Shown one piece after another: positions 37,086 through 49,257 of a stretch of DNA of 64,000 bases. The stretch spans positions 124,001-188,000 of the forward strand of contig JADNRV010000011.1 in the NCBI GenBank assembly GCA_015499995.1. Reading direction: 5' to 3'. The first letter of the stretch is position 1. The number at the start of each line of letters is the position of its first letter. This DNA comes from Flammula alnicola (Eukaryota > Basidiomycota > Agaricomycetes > Agaricales > Strophariaceae). The notes under the pieces are model-generated. The model made no database searches and was not told the origin of the DNA. It saw nothing but the letters and a program-made list of their open reading frames with translations. A program made the position numbers and the translations under genes.

Positions 37086-37200
37086 TCGGTAAGGTGCTAA
37101 ATTTTTATCCTTGATAAAATATCCTATAGCGAGATGAAGAGCGACCTACAATGCAGCGCTTCCTGTCTTCTTGTCATCGATTTTAGGGCTCTTGAATGCT

Positions 37201-38379
37201 TTATCTGAAGCATCCACTGCCAGCAATCCCCTGGTCATCATTGTCATCACCAGCGTTTGAACTGGTTTTCTGTCGACCAGTAATTTCAGGGAAATCTTCT
37301 ATGTATACGTTGTTGACATAGAAACGACCAGAACAACGAAGACTACACGGTACATTTAGCCGCGGCCACTAGAAACAGAACTCGTGAATGCCACTGACCA
37401 TCTGATCCAACCACCATCGGATGGGGCATGGGTGTTGAGATGAGCACATCGTGGACATCTTCCCTCGTCTTCCTCGATGGCTGGATGCGACCTCAAAATA
37501 ATACTTATCTCAACCATTTCTCCGTCTTTCACGATTCGGGCAAAATCAGAACGACGGATAATCTGATTGCTCTCAGGACGTATTATCTGGTAGTCGCCTC
37601 GTTCGACATAACTTTGGCCAATGCGATTCTTGCAATATCCTTTTACGACATAATGAAACGCCTGTAGTGCTTAGTTAGTAAGCCGTCTGAACTTGGCTCG
37701 AGTACAAATGCAGGGCATACCTCCCATGTGCCACAAAACAAAGTGGAAATCGGCATCGTATCTCCCAAATGATCCAATACATCTATCGTGTTGTCCTTTA
37801 TGCGGCGAACGGAGGATGGGTTGTGGAGGGTGTTGTATAGGCCTGCCTGAGCTCCGCCGAAACATGTAGATTCCAGATCCATCAATCCGACCCTAAACAA
37901 CCAAACGATGAATGGGTAAGTTACAGGGGAAGACCAATATAAAATACTCACGAGTTCAGAGAAATCAATAACATGGTGAGTTTCGATCGATGGTTAGATA
38001 ATTTAGCACTCAAAGTCGCCGCTTCATCCGACGCCGCCCACACCACCCTTCGCCAAAGAGATGAAATATTCGTTACAGATAGTGCCCGCCGGCATACATT
38101 GATGTTGTCGGAGAACTGCGCTAGTGATAAATGGCATTGAGCGACTTCGGGTTGAATGATGTGGGCCATCGGTTCGCCGAGGGGTGTCGAGCTGTAGCGC
38201 TGTAATGCGTACTCGGTCAGAATAAGTACGCTCTGCAGCGATCGGAGCTCGATAGCTAGAGTCTCGCACTCCTTTGCGATGTTCTTGTTGTCGTAAAGCA
38301 CTTTGACGACTTGTGCGGCGAGACCAGCTGTTGCCAGAATGTCACCTAGCGAACCCACGGTAAAGACGAACGCCGGCAT
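37201..38379 (-). CDS. Fungal ubiquitin-like-domain (ULD_2-type) protein
   Basis: The ATG at 38379 gives MPAFVFTVGSLGDILATAGL, a helical N-terminal domain common to basidiomycete STAND-type and related proteins (LYDNKNIAKECETLAIELRS). The second exon reads VGLMDLESTCFGGAQAG. The C-terminal part, TWEAFHYVVKGYCKNRIG, ERGDYQIIRPESNQIIRR and VKDGEMVEISIILRSHP, matches the ubiquitin-like module. A Cys pair follows (GRCPRCAHLNTH), then the last exon ending GSGCFR and TAA at 37201. The final junction needs one extra base near 37365. The cellular role is unknown. Related N-termini occur in proteins of the NLR-like repertoire, but this gene has no NTPase. Confidence 0.7.
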
Positions 38380-38678
38380 TGTGTGGATCAGTCACTAAGA
38401 TGGGGGAGTTATTGGAAAAGACAAAATGGCACTTGTTAATGCTCTGAAGCTGAACACAGGACATGAGGCAGCATGAGGTGTTGCACTGCCAGCGGTCAAT
38501 GTCATGCAATCCATCCTACAACCGTTACGATAAACCTCCGAATGCATTGACGCATCGCCCGACGCCTAAGGTCTTGTGAGAATCAATTTAAATCGGAGCT
38601 TGAAATTGAACAAAGTTTCAAGCCTAAGGCCTCAGCGCAAGCTTTCTAACAGTTATTCTCAGCTCAGAACCCTTCAAA

Positions 38679-39978
38679 ATGTCGCACTCAATCCCTTACG
38701 AGTTACACGAGCTCATCTTGCGCTATCTGATTGACGATTGCTCGACACTCAAATCATGCTCTTTCGTTTGTCACGGATTTGCATCTATCTCACAAAAATT
38801 CCTCTTCGAAAGGGTTTCAGTCCCTTTTTCTGAAGAAGGGCAGGTCCAAATTGTCCCGGAACGTTTTCTGGATCTTGTTACAATCTCACCACACATATCC
38901 GAGCTTATACAAAGCATGTCTGTCATCGACAACTATGAGGCCATTGGACGATCCGCCCTGTATAAGGACGCCATCCTCCCGGCCTGTTTACCCCTACTAA
39001 GTAATTTGAAGACTTTTAGGTTGGAAAGGAGGTCGTGGACAATTAATTGGCCATGCATGTCGTCCATGTCGACAAACGCCCTCGTGAACACATTCCAGTC
39101 ACAATCTCTTGTTAGTCTCACTCTATATCGCGTCCTGGAGCTTCCTCTCGCGGTCGTGGAAGGGTGCGTGGCATTGAAGGAGCTATCTCTCGAGTATGTG
39201 ACCTTTGCGATGGTGGACATGCTAGAATCTTCAGAGCGCCGTTGGGAACTTCCTCGTCGCGAAAAACGGAATAAACTCAAAACGCTGCAATTGGCATTCT
39301 CGAGACCATCACTCCGCTTTTTTTCTGCATGGATCACAAGCGCCACCTGCAATTTTGACCTTTCGAATCTTCGACGTTTATCTGTATCCATGACTGTCGA
39401 AAACTACGATCATCGAGACCTGGGCAAAATCCTGCAAGCAAGTGCTAACACACTCGAAGAGTTCTGTTTTGGCCTCATTTTCCAAGGTAATGAGCAGTCC
39501 ATGAAATCTTACTCGTATTGAACATTGTTGATCCTTGCATCTTTGTACAGATGATAGTTTAAATCCAGATGCCGCGGTGGCCACCCCTATCCATATCGGT
39601 ATTCTATCCCATTTGCGTGTCCTCCGTCTCTGCCTCGAGAGGACATGGAGGAGGTTTGGCCATGTGCATCCCAACTTTCACCTTTGGACCTTCAAGATTC
39701 TCGGCCAGCTCATATCCTCGGACTCGATTGAAGAGATATCGATCAAAAGCATTGTGCTATGCAACCGCGAAGGACGGGTCAATTTCAGCATGTCAGCGTG
39801 GACCCTTCTCGATACTTTACTTGCAACACAAGTGCCGTCGCTTCGCAAAGTCACTTTTTTCTTTCTGAAATATGAAGCAGAAATCTACCCAGAAATCCAA
39901 AGCGACATTGGAAGCACCTTCTCAGCATTAGGTGCTCGAGGCATTTTAAACGTCGAAAAGGCACATGGTGAGCTGTGA
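38679..39978 (+). CDS. F-box protein
   Basis: Substrate adaptor of an SCF ubiquitin ligase. ATG 38679 starts MSHSIPYELHELILRYLIDD, a typical basidiomycete F-box start, with STLKSCSFVCHGFASISQKF completing it. The rest is a degenerate leucine-rich region (NLKTFRLERRSW, SLTLYRVLELPLAVVEGC, NLRRLSVSMTV, HLRVLRLCLERTWRRFG). One intron (about 39487-39550, GTAATG...TACAG) joins two open exons. Stop at 39978. No frame break. Its 3' end overlaps the possible tail of the minus-strand F-box-like gene. Target unknown. Confidence 0.82.
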
Positions 39979-40893
39979 TCCTTCTTTGTAATGCGAAGTA
40001 CTAATAGCTGGCTCTGTTTACATAAAGTAAATCTCGGATTCTCAGAAAGTGGTTTTCCGCACGGCATAGACAATTTTATGTGAAAATTGCATAACAGGGT
40101 ATTGTTGAACTCTGTGGTTACCTCCGAGTCGTTCTCAAATATATAGCACTCCCGCAAGTGCCATGTGGCAAGGACAGCCAATCTATCTCGTGGACCGGAG
40201 TAAATGGAATGATCTGAGTCGTGCGAGGGGTTTTTCCTGTCACCCGCATCTTTCTGAAGCTCTCGGCGATCGAGTTGCCTTATAAAGACTTCAACTTTGC
40301 ATCGACTTTGCTCTAACTCGACTTCTCTCGACTTCGAGTAGAATGCCTCGTAATCGATAATCCTCCACACGCGGCCGCCGTAAGCAGCTCAAAGTGAGGG
40401 CAGAGGTACCGATGGCTCCACAACGCAGATTTGAGGGCGTTGTCGAGTTTCGACCAGTGCATATCTTCTCTATAGCTTTCGAAATAAATGGTCAAGCTGC
40501 ACAGTTCCGGTGGCAGCCTCAGTATGTAACGGAGATTGATATTACCGATCCAGATTTCGCCAATTCTCTCCACCTGATCGTCGCAAACGCGATAATGTGT
40601 ATATGAAGATGCTTTATCTGTTTTTGCAGTCCAGGATTGGCTTCCAGAATGTCAGGTAAATTCTTCAGCACACGAGATTCTAGTTCCTCGTCTTGAATGG
40701 CGATATCCATTCTCGAAAAGAGATATGCACGAAATCGAAAATAAAAATCCCTATGTAGAAGCCAATGCGCATGATCTCAAATCCTTTCGTTGGAGCATGT
40801 AAGGCGGGTCATAAATGGCGACCTCGTCTACGAAGCGGTCCATGAGTTCTTGGGGAAAGAAATCGTGCCGCGCGATGCTTCCGGTGAAGACAT
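39885..40893 (-). CDS. F-box-like protein, frame-broken
   Basis: The ATG at 40893 reads MSSPEASRGTISFP, then, after a one-base shift in a C run near 40850, QELMDRFVDEVAIYDPPYML and KDLRSCALAS, the pattern of agaricomycete F-box-like proteins. Later segments (LFSRMDIAIQDEELESRVLK, PGLQKQIKHLHIHI, RIGEIWIGNINLRYILRL) are read in other frames, each one base short (near 40770 and 40590). The 3' end is uncertain; the open frame runs to 39885, antisense to the last 90 bp of the plus-strand F-box gene. Probably a paralogue of that gene class. Confidence 0.6.
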
Positions 40894-41042
40894 GGTGTGT
40901 TGTGAGAGTATTGTGCCAAGAAAACTTAGAAAAGCAGACGGAGCGGTCATACGGCATCTGCCGTTGCAACGTAGTCTCTCCTGACAGACCATATACAACA
41001 GATGACAATCGATCTGTTGTTAATATAAGGTCTGTTGCAATT

Positions 41043-41831
41043 GAAACCGTGGTTGGCAGGGTGGGTCCCTTCGGCTTTATCGGTGATCAAACACACGTCT
41101 TTTCAACCTCGAACGAATCACGTGGACTCATTGATCCAATCTTATCTATTAATAATAATAAGATCTTAGGGCGGCTAATACTGAGAGGAGCCATGTCTCT
41201 GCCTGTCTCACTCGTTTCCTACAACACCATGTATCGTAGTAGAAATTTTAATTACAACCTTAATGCCCACAGAAACACCTCAGCGGCAGCGAGCTGCAGT
41301 GCCTAATTGGCGGGGCAACAACCCCGAGCCCATTACACCAGGTCCTTCTCGTTCAACGCCGACAGACACCACGGAAAGCACAAGAAAGCGACGGCCCCCG
41401 AAGACAAACATGCAGAAAATTGGAGAAATCCTCGACATAATCGAGGGGACTAACAATATGGACTTTCCAAAAATATCTACATGAAATGTTCAAGACTTCA
41501 AAGATGAAGGACGGGAGATCAGTGCTTGTCGAACGTGGAGACACTCATAAAAGAGTACTTACTTCGTTTCTAAATGGGACGACAAAGCCACACCTGGGAA
41601 GTATCCTCGAGAACATGTATGACAGTTCATCAAGGGTTGACTTCCGTGCAAAGGATAGAACAACGAACCCCGGCATGAATATGTTCAAAGGGTGTAAACA
41701 CTGTAAACAGTGTTGCTCGGTACACACTGACGCGCGACGTGATGGGTCACATGCATCGAGCACGTGCATCGGCCGATGAGAGATAAGGCCCTATTGACAC
41801 CGAAGGGACCCACCCTGCCAGCCACGGTTTC
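41043..41831. mobile_element. TIR element, 789 bp, with N-terminal ORF remnants
   Basis: The ends are inverted repeats of at least 30 bp, starting GAAACCGTGG and continuing TGGCAGGGTGGGTCCCTTCGG with one mismatch (41043-41076 and 41798-41831). They are flanked by AATT on both sides (41039-41042, 41832-41835), a possible 4-bp target duplication. Inside is a plus-strand frame from 41263 (MPTETPQRQRAAVPNWRG, Pro/Arg-rich, then KIGEILDIIEGTNN) followed in another frame by MFKTSKMKDGRSVLVERGDT. This resembles the start of large repetitive agaricomycete proteins with no assigned function. It looks like a deletion derivative. Superfamily unknown. Confidence 0.65.
41263..41779 (+). pseudogene. Truncated ORF inside the 41-kb TIR element
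   Basis: Two overlapping frames: 41263-41484 and 41486-41779. They join if one A is dropped from the A-run near 41471, reading PKYLHEMFKTSKMKD across the joint. This is the one place where an inserted rather than a lost base is needed. It ends at the right TIR. Probably the leader of a transposon-borne protein whose remainder was deleted. Confidence 0.4.
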
Positions 41832-41980
41832 AATTACACAAGACTAGTTAGGTCACCGGTCACTCCGCGTCGAGTCCACGAAACGTAACCCGAGCTATAA
41901 TCTCACTCTCCTTTCAACTTTTTGCTCCCCTATTTATCACCATATAAGTTTCTTTCTGCCAAAGTAAACGCCCATAATCG

Positions 41981-43026
41981 ATGGGAAACGCAACTACCAT
42001 CACCGAACGCGATAATGCAGGGCGAACCGTTCAGATTCATGTCGGTAGTGGGGGTATAAATGTATGTGAAAACTTGGATTTAAAGAAGTAAAGCTTGGGC
42101 ATTGACGAACAATCAACTAATAGACGATCAGGATGGGAGTGTCTCCTCAAGGAGCGCGTCACAGGGGACGGCTGTACTTCATTGACCTCTTGGCGAGGAT
42201 GTTTCTTCCGGCTGGCTATCCGAATAGCGTTTCCCCAGGCGCGCCTTTGTTGTTGAAAGAAGAACTATGGATCACTTACCGATTCATTGAGTAGACTATC
42301 TTCGGTATGCATTACATTTGGACAGGTCACGATACTCGTATCAAGCATTTCTGTGTTCAGCTACCAAATCTTAAATGCGTTGCAAGCATTTTGCAATTCG
42401 TTGGCTAGTCTCCTATCTTCGAGAGCCACTCTGCAGGGTAAACCGGCTTATACACAACTTCATGCATCTATTAAATTTTCTTATAGGATTTGGAGTCGGT
42501 GATCCAACTGCGACGCCTACCAAGGCCCTCCTTCTTACCGTCTTACAAGATGTCTTTAGTCGGTTGACAAGTAAGTTCTAAAGGTCGTGGTTTATCTTTC
42601 TCTCGGCTCAATACCCGACTTTTATTCAAGCGATACTTTCTGCGCACCTTCTTGGGTCTTATCTCTACCCAGAAGCAAAAACGTATCGCCTCCTTGCAGA
42701 TGTTCTAAACGATACCGCCGTTATCCTTGACACATTATCTCCTGTCTTCAACACATTCCCTATACCCGGGTTGCGCCGTAGCGATATGCTGCATCGGTGC
42801 ACCTTTGCATCGTTCTGTCAGTCCGGAGAATCTGGATGCGCTGGACGCAATACAAACTGGCTACAACACGGTATCCAAACACCTTCCAGATTTTACCGCG
42901 AAACTTCAGTCAGCCGGTTGGAACACTGTTGACTGCGCTTTAGTGACAGGTTCACCCGACGCGGTAGTCACCGCCGTTACTTCAAGCGCTTCAGATTTAG
43001 ATGCGGAGGAGAAAAAGTTCCGATAG
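41981..43026 (+). pseudogene. RUS/DUF647-family gene, 5' half, truncated
   Basis: ATG 41981 gives MGNATTITERDNAGRTVQIH. Further exons give FIDLLARMFLPAGYPNSVSP, YQILNALQAFCNSLASLLSS, FGVGDPTATPTKALLLTVLQ and LGSYLYPEAKTYRLLADVLN, all typical of the root-UVB-sensitive (DUF647) family. After LDTLSPVFNTFPIPGLR the family pattern is lost near 42830. An unrelated open stretch (SPENLDALDAIQTGYNTVSK ... DLDAEEKKFR) runs to a stop at 43026. Frame disturbances at the junction include an apparent extra C near 42775. Reads as a chimeric or truncated gene. Confidence 0.55.
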
Positions 43027-46000
43027 TCCTGGCTTCAAGCCTTGCCTTGGTATGGTGATTCTCATCGGTTTGTACCTTGCTTTTCTGTTAATGTTAGTAA
43101 ACATCGCTGACTGATCTTTGTTCTTTCGTCTGAAGGTACCTCGTGTGGTGTTTAACTTAAAATTTCATCATTTAGAACGTACCTCCCGCGTCCAAACATC
43201 TAAAAGCTCGAAATTTATCCGGTATTCGTCTATCCCCCTTGGTTCCATACCAATAACGAGAACGGGAACATGGACTTCTAGACACTGGACCGCTTCTGTA
43301 CTTCATCATTCCCTGAGGTTAGCAGTCCAATTCACTGCACGAGGTACTTAGTGAAGACGAATGATTGCTGCCGGCTCCTTTCCCCATTTCAAATTTACCT
43401 CCATGTACTTAACCCAGTGGATGCATTAGCTTGCCTGAAGTCGCCTGAAATGAACTCGACTCAGCCTTTCGCCTTCCACGTGAATTCCGCACATGGAAGC
43501 ATGCCAGGCTCGGCGATAACAACGGAACAAGGGATCCTTTCATTATATCTTGCACAACCGATACAATACGGACGTCTCTTTCGTTTTTGCCCCAAAACAT
43601 AATCACGGGAGAAGCGAGTTAGCTCAAGTTGACTGACGAAGAAACGTCTATACCTAATAGTGCTATGCAAGTTCAGTCGTTCCCCGAAGTTGTGTTTAAC
43701 CGCGTGCTCACTAACTCTAACAAGCTTCTCTTTGACTTTTATTAGGCCGGGCCGGTTCCAGAAATATATCTACCCCGCATTCCTGTCTGTCTCGAGATGA
43801 TCATGACGGTCATAGCGGCAAAACATGCTAAAATCCGTTGTACTTTATCCGAATTGTCTCGTGAAATGTGAAATCCGAGGCGGATGGATAAACCTCGCAA
43901 GGTTTACCGACCCTCGTCATCGACTCTTTGCAGAGAACTTTCCCAGCTATCGCCAATGGGTACTGACTCATTCTGCATCTATTCACTAGGCGCTTTCTGC
44001 CTTTGCATATCGGATCCGAGGTCGCTGTCTGCTCAAAGGATGGTCCTGATGGGCGGTATTGAATATGCTGTCGCGCTGCTACTTCAGTACTTCAGCTTCT
44101 GCATAGGAAGCCTGTGTTCCGTTTCTGAGCAACAAGCTACACACGGTAGAACATAGCTCAGAGATCGCGTACCTCTTTCCCGCCAACGAGGTCCTGCACT
44201 CTTGGCTTCTCGATATTGATCGCTTTACCTCCGCCACCCAAAAACGCTAACACTGTATCCATCCGTTTCTCTGGAGCCGTCCTACCTCTTTCGAATACCT
44301 GTCCAAAAACCCAACCAATCCACATTCTGAAGAGCCTTAACGGTTTGCCTCTCACATGTAAGACCCGGGACACCGTAATACTTCGTCTGAACCATGACGA
44401 ACAAGGCACCTTCAATGTTTGCACGATTTCTTACAGCTCTCACACTTTCACATCCGATTCGTCCGTCAATTTGCCTTCGATCTTCAGGCCAGGCTTCTTC
44501 AATTTCCCAGCATTACGGCGGTCCGCATTGTAAGATTATGTTTGGTAGAGCTTTCCACCGCCCAACACAATGGGCAGGCGAACAGCGCGTACGTACTTCG
44601 CAGAAATACGATCAGAATAGGACCTTACTAACTTTTCTTTGAACTCTGTGGACTTTATCCAGTGCTGTTCCGGCATATCCAGAGAGATTCGAAGAGTTCT
44701 ACCAAAAGTTCTCAAGGCTGCTCCCGATATTCAGAGAATCAATACTGGATCCTTTACATCTAAACAGCTTCCTGTTCTGCTCCAACAAAGGCTTCAGCTT
44801 GATGAAAAGCCTCTATCACGATCCACGAGGTGAAGGATACGCTAGGACGATTTGCGAAGCCAAAGATATCTTGCTATCTGATTTCCAACAATACATGGCT
44901 CTAGACTACCCCCTATGTCGCACTGTGCCTGTCTGTGCCTCTGAGCCGCCAAACTGACAATTCCGAAATGGACCAACAAGGTCCATAAACAACTGTTTGC
45001 TCTTCAGTTCAACGTCTCACTTCACGTTAAGATTCGCTCTTGGCTAATGAAGTATCTTTGCCTCTTGGTTAATTCTCGTTGTCGGTCTGGTTTTCTATAC
45101 AATGATTGATCCAGACCCCCAAGGTCCGAGAAAACAGAAGTATGTCGAAAGCGATAGAGCAGCTTCTTTTCCCCACACTGCCAACTCTCGATCTACTCTT
45201 TGCAACCACCCACGCCTTGAAGGTACTGGTAATGGGTGCTTCTCGGCAGAAGGCCGCGCGTCTCACGCTGCTTTCCGGCTAGCTCCTGAGGTAGCAGTAT
45301 TCCCGGTCCGGAGCTTGACACCAGCACTGCTGCACCAAAACATGGTGGAGCGGCGAAGGGACCGTGCTTCAATTCAGCAGTAGCGAATCCTAAGTTCTAG
45401 CTCACGTAGCACCTTCGACTCCAGCAGATGTCAAATACGTCTTATTCTTCCTCCGCCTTCCATGCGTCTCTAGTATCAACAAAAGCTCAGATGAAAATTT
45501 ATTGTCAGATGCAAGTAGGATCCGAGCGAACTTGGGAATCAGATATGGTACATATGTACAAACTTATATCATTCTTTCCATTCTCACCTTCTGATTTACC
45601 GACAGACCCGTTAAACGCACGCGTGATAGTAACTTGGGGTACAGAGTGGATCAAGAACTCGCTTTCTCGCCGCTCAGTTTGCTTACTTTCATCGCGACTC
45701 GCTCGCAGGCCTTAAGGCCTTGAAATTCTTCCATCACCGAGATCAACTCGAATGGATCTATGGAGCGTCAATGGCGCCAAGAGCATATATGTCTTTGAGT
45801 TATAAGGATTCTGTAAAAACCAATACTCACCAGAAATATAGCGAATCGACTCAAGTCAAATTCCTTGCCTCGTTGAAGTTCTCTGATATACACTCTACCT
45901 CCATATGCTTCGGACACGAATCGCGATTGTCGTTCATTTAATTTGTTGACACACCACAACCCGGGAACGTCGTCGACTTACTTAGATGAGGTTTTACTTG

Positions 46001-46819
46001 TATAATTGCAATGCCCTTCATATTCCAAAGGGAATATCTAGGGCCTAGGGGTTGGTGCTATACTTATGACCATTGATGATACATAGCATCCCGTCGTTTA
46101 CGTGGTGTCTTCAACTTCACCGTCAAGACCACCTCCTAAATACAGGGAGTCCATGGGCTTTTATTCTAGAATTACGGTTCATAGTCGGGGTAAAATCTGT
46201 GAATTTCATTTTTCCTACCAGTCAACCTTATGCATGCCAACTTTTATTTTTGTGTTATTTCCAGCGGTGGGAGAACATCGTAATTGCCCTTGTCAATGTA
46301 AATACATACCCTCGTCATCGATGTCGCGGTGTTAACTGAGCCGTATCTCCGGGGGCTGGTTCATAGTCGAGAACCGGGATTCATCAACTTCCGTGATCCC
46401 CGTCTTTCTTGGCCACATGAAGCCACCCATATCCAAGTACTTACTCGAGGAATAGAATCTGTGCTATATGCGGATTTCGGATTATGAAACTACTTCATGC
46501 TCCAAGTCCTTAAATAATATTCGAGACGACGGCCCTCGTGGTGAGATATTTGCTTCGTCTTAGATTCGAATTTGAGGTGGATTCAGACCGAATTTCTCAT
46601 TAACTTGAATTGATTTGAATTGATTTTGCTAAGTGTACCGGGTAGTTGGCATTCAACAACTGAGCTGAAGGCAGTATTGAGGCACTAAGAGAAAGGTAGG
46701 AATTGTTGTCGAGACGATTTTAAACAAGGCGCGATAACGTAGAAATAAAATTATTAAAGCAAGGCGAAACGTACGAAAAATGACTCTGTCCACCCAGCAT
46801 GTGTCGGCCATTAAGTTGA
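43027..46819. other. Decayed coding fragments, no intact gene
   Basis: Several stretches look once-coding but have no complete gene. On the plus strand: FTDPRHRLFAENFPSYRQW near 43890-43950, EIAYLFPANEVLHSWLLDI near 44165-44220, and SAVPAYPERFEEFYQKFSRL with FLFCSNKGFSLMKSLYHDP near 44660-44830. On the minus strand, MDTVLAFLGGGGKAINIEKP at 44158-44240 overlaps one of these. I cannot name a family. Splice sites are not consistent and stops are frequent. Most likely old gene debris. Confidence 0.35.
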
Positions 46820-49257
46820 CTATGTCGAGACCCACGACTTGACGCCCCAACCCAATACATCAAACGCCAAAGGGAGGGCCTCTGCGGCGAGCACTGCAAT
46901 GCCGGCATACACGATGACCTTGGTCAACACTACAAATATGATGAATCAGATGGATCCACCAAAAGACAAGCGAAGAAAAAAATGTACCATCTGCATCATA
47001 ATGCTTCACACCGCCAGGCTGACCATCCTTCCCAGTACTTTCCTTATCATAGACCGCGCTGCCCACGTCACCGTTCGTGCTCTTCTCCCGTTTCCGTTCA
47101 TGAGACTGCCGCTTCCATTTCCATTCTGGCCCGACCCCGAGCGCATCTTCACACTGCGTCCACTCGCATGTCCGAACGGAGAAATATTCGACACTCCTTG
47201 TACACCGCTCCCAATCCCACCCACTTCGACACTGACCCCAGCCGTGCCAGGCAGATCGATGACGCTAGGAATCGGGTGCAATCCAAACCCACCTCCAGCA
47301 CCGGAGGAGTGAAACTCGGACGGAACGGACTTGTACTCGGTCGCAGGCGTATAAAACCGTCGATGAGGAAGACGAAACGCGCGTGCAAGGAGACGGAAGG
47401 TCGGTGGCAGAATCAGATGCAGTGCTGACTTAGCAATGATACGCCAAGTGAAGATGACAAGTATTCCTTTGGTTAGGAACAATTGTATGTTAGCATAAAT
47501 GATTTTGAGGCGGGAAAGAACAGTGACATACCGACACCCATCTTGATAGCAGCCATGGTCCACCAAAGCATCACATCGCTCCAGCCTCTCTCGACTTGTA
47601 CCCACTGATCCAGCTCCAGTATCCACCCACTACCAGGCATAACAGCGATCTTCGCCATAGGCAGTCCAAATTGACTATAACTCAATGCCCAGCGCGACAC
47701 GAGGGCACCGAGCACCACACTCAAGATTGCAATCGCATCCTCAAAGCACGGGCAATCATCTACTGGTTGCGGATGGATGTGCACCGCCAGGAGACAGAGA
47801 GGAATGAGGATGAGAGGTACTTCCCATCCTCCGCGTTGTATCCAGTCCTCTATCCATTCGCCAGTGCGCAGGCCTTTCCCGAGGTATACAAGGAGCGATC
47901 CAGAGGAGTGTGGTATCCCGAAGCCGAAAAACGTGAATACCATGTGCAACGGATTGGAGGCGTGGAAGAAGACCGGTATGCCCGCCCAGCTCGTGTGCCA
48001 CCACCAGATGCCCGCCCCAAGAAAGATGCCCATTAGGCAGTCGGTAAACGAGTGCATGGCGGTGTAGAGCCGGCCAAAGACGACAGAGAAGGCGTAAATG
48101 AAGAGGATGGTGCTGAGGAGGATGTAAAGTCCTTGGGATATGATTGGTTCACGGATTTCGGGTGTGAGCACAGTTTCGACTATCACTTCAGTTGAGTTCA
48201 GAAGGGCTGCAAATGTGCCATTCATGAGAGATGAAGGCAATGTGTTGACAACAGTGATTGGGATAGACGCAAGCCGGTGGACATATCCGAAGAAGAAAAG
48301 TGCGATAGAAACACTGTTCGTGGAGTGTGTCGAAGGAAATCCATATTCGAGATGGTGTGAGCCAATAGCTATGAAGACTATGAGTTGATGGGCCAAGGTG
48401 ACATGTAGATTAATATACTTAAGCGAGTTACGGGCGGGGCGAATGGTCGTGGCGAGCAGAATAAGTCTTTGACAACCGACGAGGCATATATGCCCAAGCC
48501 AAGAAGAATCAGCAATCTATTACGGAATATACTAATTAGCAATGTTTCAGACAAGTGGAAAGATAAATGACCTACCCACGACCCATTTCACCATAGCCGA
48601 AGAAAAATAACGCGGGGAGGATTGTCATGAAAAATGTGTGGGTGCCCAAAGTTGAGCTGTAGACAAAATATGCGTCGAGCCATGGAGTACGGATTTTGTC
48701 CTAAACAGATACCAATCAGTTACCTGTATATTTCTGCTTCCCGTAACAGGAGCTCGATCAAGGAAAGCGTCAAATAAACGCGGCGAACGACAATTTATTT
48801 TGACATCATTGGTCATGTAACCATGGCTTGGATGGTCCCAGCAAATCCTCGATTTAGATATTCTCAACGGAGAGAAATAGATAGGAAGTTGTATTTGGGG
48901 GAGATTAATGATAATAGACGAACAAGCAACCAACAGGGGGGAAGGCTCAGAAGCGCTCACCTGCATCTTTGCAATGGCTTGTGATTCCCAGTGCACCGTC
49001 GCGACTAACTTGCGACGAAGAGCCGCCCTCCACCACGATAAAGTCGTGTCGTATACGTCTCTTCCTTGTCGTCCGGGCGTAAGATCGTCGTCCAGAGTGA
49101 ACTTGGACTTGATGTCATTATAGTTGTAAGTGGTGCCGTTTTGGTCGTGATTGACTTTGGATCGTAGTGCTCCAGCAGGTGCTGGAGATGATGCCCTAGA
49201 AGATGCCTCCGATGGAGGCATAGACAGGGTGAAGTGTACAGACTTGGGGCTATCCAT
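46820..49257 (-). CDS. LCB3: Sphingoid-base-1-phosphate phosphatase (PAP2 superfamily)
   Basis: Endoplasmic-reticulum phosphatase dephosphorylating long-chain base phosphates in sphingolipid metabolism. The ATG at 49257 starts MDSPKSVHFTLSMPPSEASS. Three phosphatase motifs are visible: C1 KDLFCSPRP (K-x6-RP) near 48450, C2 GFPSTHS near 48330, and C3 GRLYTAMHSFTDCLMG with its His and Asp near 48050. Many hydrophobic helices follow (VVFGRLYTA, IPLCLLAVHI, IAILSVVLGALVS). A Gly-rich linker (VGGIGSGVQGVSN) precedes the last exon, VLTKVIVYAGIAVLAAEALP, ending VST, TAG at 46820. One frame loss near 47088 in a C run. The family call is strong; LCB3 as name is by motif and topology. Confidence 0.88.
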
